64,000 nucleotides of DNA, from contig JASFXZ010000037.1 of the NCBI GenBank assembly GCA_032209605.1, positions 4,216,001 through 4,280,000 on the forward strand. Direction: 5' to 3'. A program made the translations under genes and the position numbers. Shown here one piece after another: positions 57,601 to 64,000 of the stretch (positions are counted from its first letter, which is position 1; the number at the start of each line of letters is the position of its first letter). The notes under the pieces were generated by a model that saw nothing but the letters and a program-made list of their open reading frames with translations, was not told where the DNA came from and did no database searches. The stretch is from Mactromeris polynyma (lineage: Eukaryota > Mollusca > Bivalvia > Venerida > Mactridae).

Positions 57601-59990
57601 ATGCTATACCCCAATAATACATGTATCTATAAGGATGCTATATCCCAATAATACATGTATCTGCAAATATGCTATACCCCAATAATACATGTATCTATAA
57701 GGATGCTATACTCCAATAATACATGTATCTATAAGGATGCTATAACCCAATAGTACATGTATCTATAAGGATGCTATACTCCAATAATACATGTATCTAT
57801 AAGGATGCTATACCCCAATAATACATGTATCTATAAGGATGCTATACCCCAATAATACCTGTATCTATAAGGATGCTATACCCCAATAATACATGTATCT
57901 ACAAGGATGCTATACCCCAATAATACATGTATCTATAAGGATGCTATACCCCAATAATACATGTATCTACAAGGATGCTATACCCCAATAATACATGTAT
58001 CTATAAGGATGCTATAACCCAATAATACATGTATCTATAAGGATGCTATACCCCAATAATACATGTATCTATAAGGATGATATACCCCAATAGTACATGT
58101 ATCTATAAGGATGCTATACTCCAATAATACATGTATCTATAAGGATGCTATACCCCAATAATACATGTATCTATAAGGATGCTATAACCCAATAATACAT
58201 GTATCTATAAGGATGCTATAACCCAATAATACATGTATCTATAAGGATGCTATACCCCAATAATACATGTATCTATAAGGATGCTATACCCCAATAATAC
58301 ATGTATCTATAAGGATGCTATACCCCAATAATACATGTATCTATAAGGATGCTATATCCCAATAATACATGTATCTGCAAATATGCTATACCCCAATAAT
58401 ACATGTATCTATAAGGATGCTATACTCCAATAATACATGTATCTATAAGGATGCTATAACCCAATAGTACATGTATCTATAAGGATGCTATACTCCAATA
58501 ATACATGTATCTATAAGGATGCTATACCCCAATAATACATGTATCTATAAGGATGCTATACCCCAATAATACCTGTATCTATAAGGATGCTATACCCCAA
58601 TAATACATGTATCTACAAGGATGCTATACCCCAATAATACATGTATCTATAAGGATGCTATACCCCAATAATACATGTATCTACAAGGATGCTATACCCC
58701 AATAATACATGTATCTATAAGGATGCTATAACCCAATAATACATGTATCTATAAGGATGCTATACCCCAATAATACATGTATCTATAAGGATGATATACC
58801 CCAATAGTACATGTATCTATAAGGATGCTATACTCCAATAATACATGTATCTATAAGGATGCTATACCCCAATAATACTTGTATCTATAAGGATGCTATA
58901 CCCCAATAGTATATGTATCTATAAGGATGCTATACTCCAATAATACATGTATCTATAAGGATGCTATACTCCAATAATACATGTATCTATAAGGATGCTA
59001 TACCCCAATAGTACATGTATCTATAAGGATGCTATACTCCAATAATACATGTATCTATAAGGATGCTATACTCCAATAATACATGTATCTATAAGGATGC
59101 TATACCCCAATAGTACATGTATCTATAAGGATGCTATACCCCAATAATACATGTATCTATAAGGATGCTATAACCCAATAATACATGTATCTGCAAGGAT
59201 GCTATACCCCAATAATACATGTATCTATAAGGATGCTATAACCCAATAATACATGTATCTGCAAGGATGCTATACCCCAATAATACATGTATCTATAAGG
59301 ATGCTATACCCCAATAATACATGTATCTATAAGGATGCTATAACCCAATAATACATGTATCTGCAAGGATGCTATAACCCAATAATACATGTATCTGCAA
59401 GGATGCTATACCCCAATAATACATTTATCTATAAGGATGCTATACTCCAATAATACATGTATCTGCAAGGATGCTATAACCCAATAATACATGTATCTGC
59501 AAGGATGCTATACCCCAATAATACATGTATCTATAAGGATGCTATACTCCAATAATACATGTATCTATAAGGATGCTATAACCCAATAGTACATGTATCT
59601 ATAAGGATGCTATACCCCAATAATACATGTATCTACAAGGATGCTATACTCCAATAATACATGTATCTATAAGGATGCTATAACCCAATAATACATGTAT
59701 CTATAAGGATGCTATACCCCAATAATACATGTATCTATAAGGATGCTATACCCCAATAATACATGTATCTATAAGGATGCTATATCCCAATAATACATGC
59801 ATCTATAAGGATGCTATACCCCAATAATACATGTATCTATAAGGATGCTATACCCCAATAATACATGTATCTATAAGGATGCTATACCCCAATAATACAT
59901 GTATCTATAAGGATGCTATACCCCAATAATACATGTATCTATAAGGATGCTATACCCCAATAATACATGTATCTATAAGGATGCTATATC
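54625..59990. repeat. 34-bp satellite array, about 158 copies
   Basis: Unit ACATGTATCTATAAGGATGC plus TATACCCCAATAAT. Variable sites: TATAAGG/TGCAAGG, TATACCCC/TATAACCC/TATATCCC/TATACTCC, and AATAAT/AATAGT. It ends abruptly in unique sequence near 59990. The array contains a 714-bp (21-unit) higher-order duplication near 57.6-59.0 kb. Confidence 0.98.
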
Positions 59991-60087
59991 CATATACTCA
60001 CTGAACTTTCATATTGTTTTTATTCTGATCAAATACTATCAAAAGTATTAATTACTCAATGTAATAAAACAAGAGATGTTTGTAAAA

Positions 60088-60272
60088 CATAATGCCCCCC
60101 TTTGACCCCAAAAACAATAGGGTTCCTATGCTACCCACAATGAATGTGTGGACCAACTTTGATGATGATAGGTCAAGGGGTTCTGGAGTTATTGATCCGA
60201 AATGAAGAGGTTACTGACTGACCGACCGACATGTGCAAATCAAAACCTCTCTTCTTCCAGGAGGGGCATAAT
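60088..60272. mobile_element. Dispersed GCCCCC...GGGGCATAAT element, copy 2
   Basis: Reverse-orientation copy of 49708-49892, from CATAATGCCCCCCTTTGACC to CCAGGAGGGGCATAAT, with inverted termini ATAATGCCCC / GGGGCATAAT. It includes the GACTGACCGACCGACATG segment missing from copy 1. Confidence 0.7.
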
Positions 60273-62094
60273 AAAACAAGTGCGTGTATAGACTTCACAA
60301 CAATTGCCTTGGTCAATTTATGTTTCATCACACATTATATCGCTATTATTGCTTAGCTGGAAGGAAGTAGTGGGTATGTGTTCAAAATAGAATATTGAAA
60401 AGTTTGACCTGTCATCTTTTCCACTAGGGTAACGGCAACATGGAACACGGAGATATAAGAAAGATAACTCCAACAGTGTTTCATATTTATGAGAACATGC
60501 AGTGTGCTCCCTTAGCATTCTCAATCTTTCATTTGTACACCAATCGACTTCTACATGGTTACACTGTTAATGTGTCCAAGTAAATGGTATGACTAAAAAT
60601 TAGCTCCTGGCTCAAATCAAGTCTACTATTCCATAATAAACATTTTGTGTGAAAACAAAAAATCAAGCTTTTATTCTTGGTTACAAAGAAGAAATACAAA
60701 AAACCTAATGTATTAATATCGTTCCGACAATCATTCAATCATTTTATCAAACAATATTTCTTTTCTCATAGCAACCTTTAAATCCCAGTTCTTGTCATGT
60801 CGTCAAACCGGCAGCACAAAACATTAACATCTGATAATTGTCTTATTCACATGCATGTTGTAATATTCAACACAGAAATGACCACTTAGTATACAACACA
60901 AGTACACATTGACCAATCATTACACACAGACAGAGTAAATCAATTTTCGAGATATGATACATTTACTTTATTATGGGATCAACTGATAAAGACAACAAAA
61001 AAATAAGAAATATCAATTTTATTTAGATATTTATTCCGTAAAATAAAGTTTAATACAGGTTATATAATATTCCCCATTCCAGAGTAATGTCCCCTTAATG
61101 TTCCCACATTCCATTATAAAGAACACATTTCATTGAACCACATGTATTTGAATGTACATCAACCGACAAAAACACTTAATACTAATTTTGAGGCCAAAAA
61201 AGTTGAAAATGCAAATATAAAACCTGTGACATCCTTTTCCTCGATCTATCTCTTACCAGAAATGAAAGTTGTTTAATTCAAGGTATAGGCAAGAACAGCT
61301 AGCAGTAACTGTAAGAAACTATCAAAGCATTAATGTGTTAATGTATTGAAGACCCTGTCCGATATCACCTGATCATGGACCCTTATGTCCAGTAAATACT
61401 TATATAATCTTTTTATTTTCACATGAAAATCCTCATAATTCAATCAACCAAAGATTGTACAGTAAGGACACATAAATGTCATGAAAAATTTGAGCAACAA
61501 AGGAATATTAAGTAGCATCTAAAACATCTCGTAACAAAATATGTCTGGATGAAATATCTAGTATTATACAACTTCACAGATATGTTTTATGTCTTCCAGA
61601 TACAATTATATGCATAATGTAAATACACCGTATCTATACTCTCGTAGTAGGATTTAAAATGAACGCAAAATCAGAATTACCCCATAACTACAGCAAATAA
61701 ACAAAAACTACACACATAATAGAGATACTAAGAAAAATGTCCAGATGTTAACCTGTACTAGTTGACTATACTTTAAAAATCAGATATATTTTCAATAATA
61801 CTAGATTAAAAAGATCAAGGCGTAATAAATACATTGCGTAATTAATCAATATTAATCATAGTAAACAGACAACACTTCCCCTGACAATGTTAAACCACAA
61901 ATAGGGACAAAAGATCGTTAGTAACGAGATCGTACTGAAACAAATTGATTGTTAGTAACGAGATCGTACTGAAACAAATTGATACCAACATAATGTTGTG
62001 TTACCACAATTCTAAAACACAATTCACCAAGGCATGCAAGTTTACTAGTGAATCATTAAATTTGATCAATAAACAAATAACACTATCACATTCC
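60273..62094. other. Intergenic or 3' untranslated sequence of the minus-strand gene
   Basis: No coding segment is recognised. It holds a two-copy 36-bp direct duplication (about 61915-61984, GTTAGTAACGAGATCGTACT...). It may be partly the 3' UTR of the minus-strand gene if a distal polyadenylation site is used. Confidence 0.4.
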
Positions 62095-62112
62095 ACAATT
62101 GAATATTTCACA

Positions 62113-62118
62113 TTTATT
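62113..62118 (-). terminator. Possible polyadenylation signal of the minus-strand gene
   Basis: AATAAA on the minus strand, about 155 bases after the TGA of the last coding exon, followed by G/T-rich sequence. Other hexamers lie further on (for example near 60668), so the 3' end is not fixed. Confidence 0.35.
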
Positions 62119-62271
62119 GTAGATATACATAAAACCAACACCCACAAGATAGTCATGTTACTATGTGGTCCAGTAAGAAGCGAGGTCCGTGCAAGTATTA
62201 AGTAGACAAATTGATTTGTATATGGTCACATGATTATATATATTCTAGATGCTGTTGGAATTCTAAGTATT

Positions 62272-62309
62272 TCACAGAGCGGATGCTGGAATGTAGTGCC
62301 ACTTATCCA
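62272..62309 (-). CDS. Last coding exon of an unrecognised minus-strand gene
   Basis: Read on the minus strand, acceptor TTTTGCTCTTTCAG is followed by 38 bases that complete a split Val codon and encode DKWHYIPASAL, then TGA. The phase matches the upstream minus-strand exon at 62892-62931. Together they give TPAVGAPDCLPDDVDKWHYI and five more residues to the stop. I do not recognise the protein. The gene is transcribed toward the TCF gene (tail to tail). Confidence 0.55.
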
Positions 62310-62891
62310 CTGAAAGAGCAAAATCACACAATCAATATTTCTGAAGAAATACATACAGACAATATTCAAGAGATATTATAGTAACCTTATCTTGGTGTTG
62401 TGTGGCTGAAAGATTTTGATAGACAGTTTAGTGATAGCAGTCTCCTTCTATATGTCAATTCGTCCATCCAAAATACATGGGGCCTCATCCACTGATTTCA
62501 ATAAAACACACAACTGTCAAATGTAATGACAGGGCTTGTTGCACACACAAAGTCAGGTCTATACCTCAAAGGTCAAGGTAGGAGCATTCCATTCAAGGAC
62601 ACGAGTTACTTATAAGTAACATAGCTGACAACGCTTCTGGTCTGGAGAAAGGGAGATAAATCTAGATCTATCATTAAAGACTTGTGGTAACATGCCCAGT
62701 AATTCAGATGGTTCACTGAACAAATAAGAATATAAATCTTGAATGGTATGTACAACTTATACCTTTTATTTAAAAAAAAAGAAGTACGAATAGTTAGTAA
62801 TACCAGACATTAAAACATGTTTATTTTTTAAATTTGGAGACAGCAACTTAACCATTTAATAGGCCAGCTAGATGTAATATATCCAACTTAC

Positions 62892-62931
62892 CATCATCAG
62901 GTAGACAATCTGGAGCACCTACTGCTGGCGT
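62892..62931 (-). CDS. Penultimate coding exon of an unrecognised minus-strand gene
   Basis: The segment is 40 bases on the minus strand, bounded by ATATTACAG and GTAAGT. Two of the three frames hit stops; the third reads TPAVGAPDCLPDD and ends one base into a codon, which is completed by the exon at 62272-62309. That fit is the main evidence. Earlier exons would lie beyond the right end of the window, past the 25-bp satellite in the intervening intron. Confidence 0.55.
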
Positions 62932-62948
62932 CTGTAATATATCACAAC

Positions 62949-64000
62949 ATTCACTTATAGTACAACTGTAACACTACACTTATAGTACAACTGTAACACT
63001 ACACTTATAGTACAACTGTAACACCACACTTATAGTACAACTGTAACACCACACTTATAGTACAACTGTAACACCACACTTATAGTACAACTGTAACACT
63101 ACACTTATAGTATAACTGTAACACCACACTTATAGTACAACTGTAACACCACACTTATAGTATAACTGTAACACTACACTTATAGTATAACTGTAACACC
63201 ACACTTATAGTACAACTGTAACACCACACTTATAGTATAACTGTAACACCACACTTATAGTACAACTGTAACACCACACTTATAGTATAACTGTAACACC
63301 ACACTTATAGTACAACTGTAACACCACACTTATAGTATAACTGTAACACCACACTTATAGTACAACAGTAACACCACACTTATAGTACAACAGTAACACC
63401 ACACTTATAGTACAACTGTAACACCACACTTATAGTACAACTGTAACACCACACTTATAGTACAACTGTAACACCACACTTATAGTACAACTGTAACACC
63501 ACACTTATAGTACAACTGTAACACCACACTTATAGTACAACTGTAACACCACACTTATAGTACAACTGTAACACTACACTTATAGTATAACTGTAACACC
63601 ACACTTATAGTACAACTGTAACACCACACTTATAGTACAACTGTAACACCACACTTATAGTATAACTGTAACACCACACTTATAGTACAACTGTAACACC
63701 ACACTTATAGTATAACTGTAACACCACACTTATAGTACAACTGTAACACCACACTTATAGTACAACTGTAACACTACACTTACAGTACAACTGTAACACC
63801 ACACTTATAGTACAACTGTAACACCACACTTATAGTACAACTGTAACACCACACTTATAGTACAACTGTAACACCACACTTATAGTACAACTGTAACACC
63901 ACACTTATAGTACAACTGTAACACTACACTTATAGTATAACTGTAACACCACACTTATAGTACAACTGTAACACCACACTTATAGTACAACTGTAACACC
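62949..64000. repeat. 25-bp minisatellite, about 42 copies, running off the window
   Basis: Unit ACACTTATAGTACAACTGTA plus ACACC. Variants are TATAGTAC/TATAGTAT and ACACC/ACACT. It lies in an intron of the minus-strand gene, beginning about 18 bases upstream of the exon at 62892-62931. Confidence 0.97.

Noticed and set aside
54625..59990. CRISPR-like array (regular 34-bp repeats)
   Set aside because: There are no unique spacers; the whole period is the repeat, and the genome is a eukaryote.

Overview
This is an AT-rich (roughly one third G+C by eye), intron-rich animal genome segment. Evidence for a lophotrochozoan, most likely a bivalve mollusc: tRNA-derived SINEs with a mollusc-type tail, a 5'-truncated non-LTR retrotransposon ending in a (GTCATT)n tail, many short terminal-inverted-repeat elements and abundant minisatellites. 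The species assignment is inference. No prokaryotic genes, rRNA, intact tRNA or CRISPR array were seen.

The main gene is on the + strand and covers about 4-48 kb. It is a single TCF/LEF transcription factor (TCF7L2/pangolin type), the nuclear effector of Wnt/beta-catenin signalling. Eight exons (4023-4114, 27521-27647, 31208-31283, 35721-35903, 37343-37517, 39050-39254, 41328-41406, 44728-45421) have GT/AG borders and compatible phases. Joined, they give exactly 1,629 in-frame bases (542 residues plus stop) after a 2-base split codon. They encode the proline-rich linker, a complete HMG box with basic tail, a complete C-clamp and a serine-rich tail. The N-terminal beta-catenin-binding exon(s) must lie left of position 1.

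The most interesting content is the variety of isoforms this gene could make. (1) A CpG-rich first exon with a strong Kozak ATG sits inside the large intron at 12866; it would splice in phase to 27521 and make a TCF without the beta-catenin-binding domain. A second, weaker candidate is at 18974. (2) The exon for the second half of the HMG box is present three times in tandem (39050, 40157, 40846). One copy is functional, one is an intact variant that ends in its own stop, and one is decayed. (3) A 58-base cassette exon (41920) would interrupt the C-clamp and cause an early stop in the last exon. (4) AATAAA hexamers follow the read-through stops of the first two HMG copies, suggesting short forms without a C-clamp.

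Repeats fill much of the rest. Eleven minisatellite arrays were found (units 43, 22, 57, 25, 46, 51, 38, 60, 85, 34 and 25 bp). Some grew inside or beside SINEs and miniature transposons. A 34-bp array of about 5.4 kb (54625-59990) carries a 714-bp higher-order duplication. There are two foldback elements (28155-28566 and 43184-43316, the latter with an exact 8-bp target duplication), several hAT-like and pogo/mariner-like miniature elements, and SINEs near 7.6, 35.6 and 52 kb.

At the right end, two short minus-strand exons (62892-62931 and 62272-62309) join in the only open frame and look like the 3' end of a convergently transcribed, unrecognised gene. The TCF gene and this gene therefore point at each other across a satellite-filled intergenic block.
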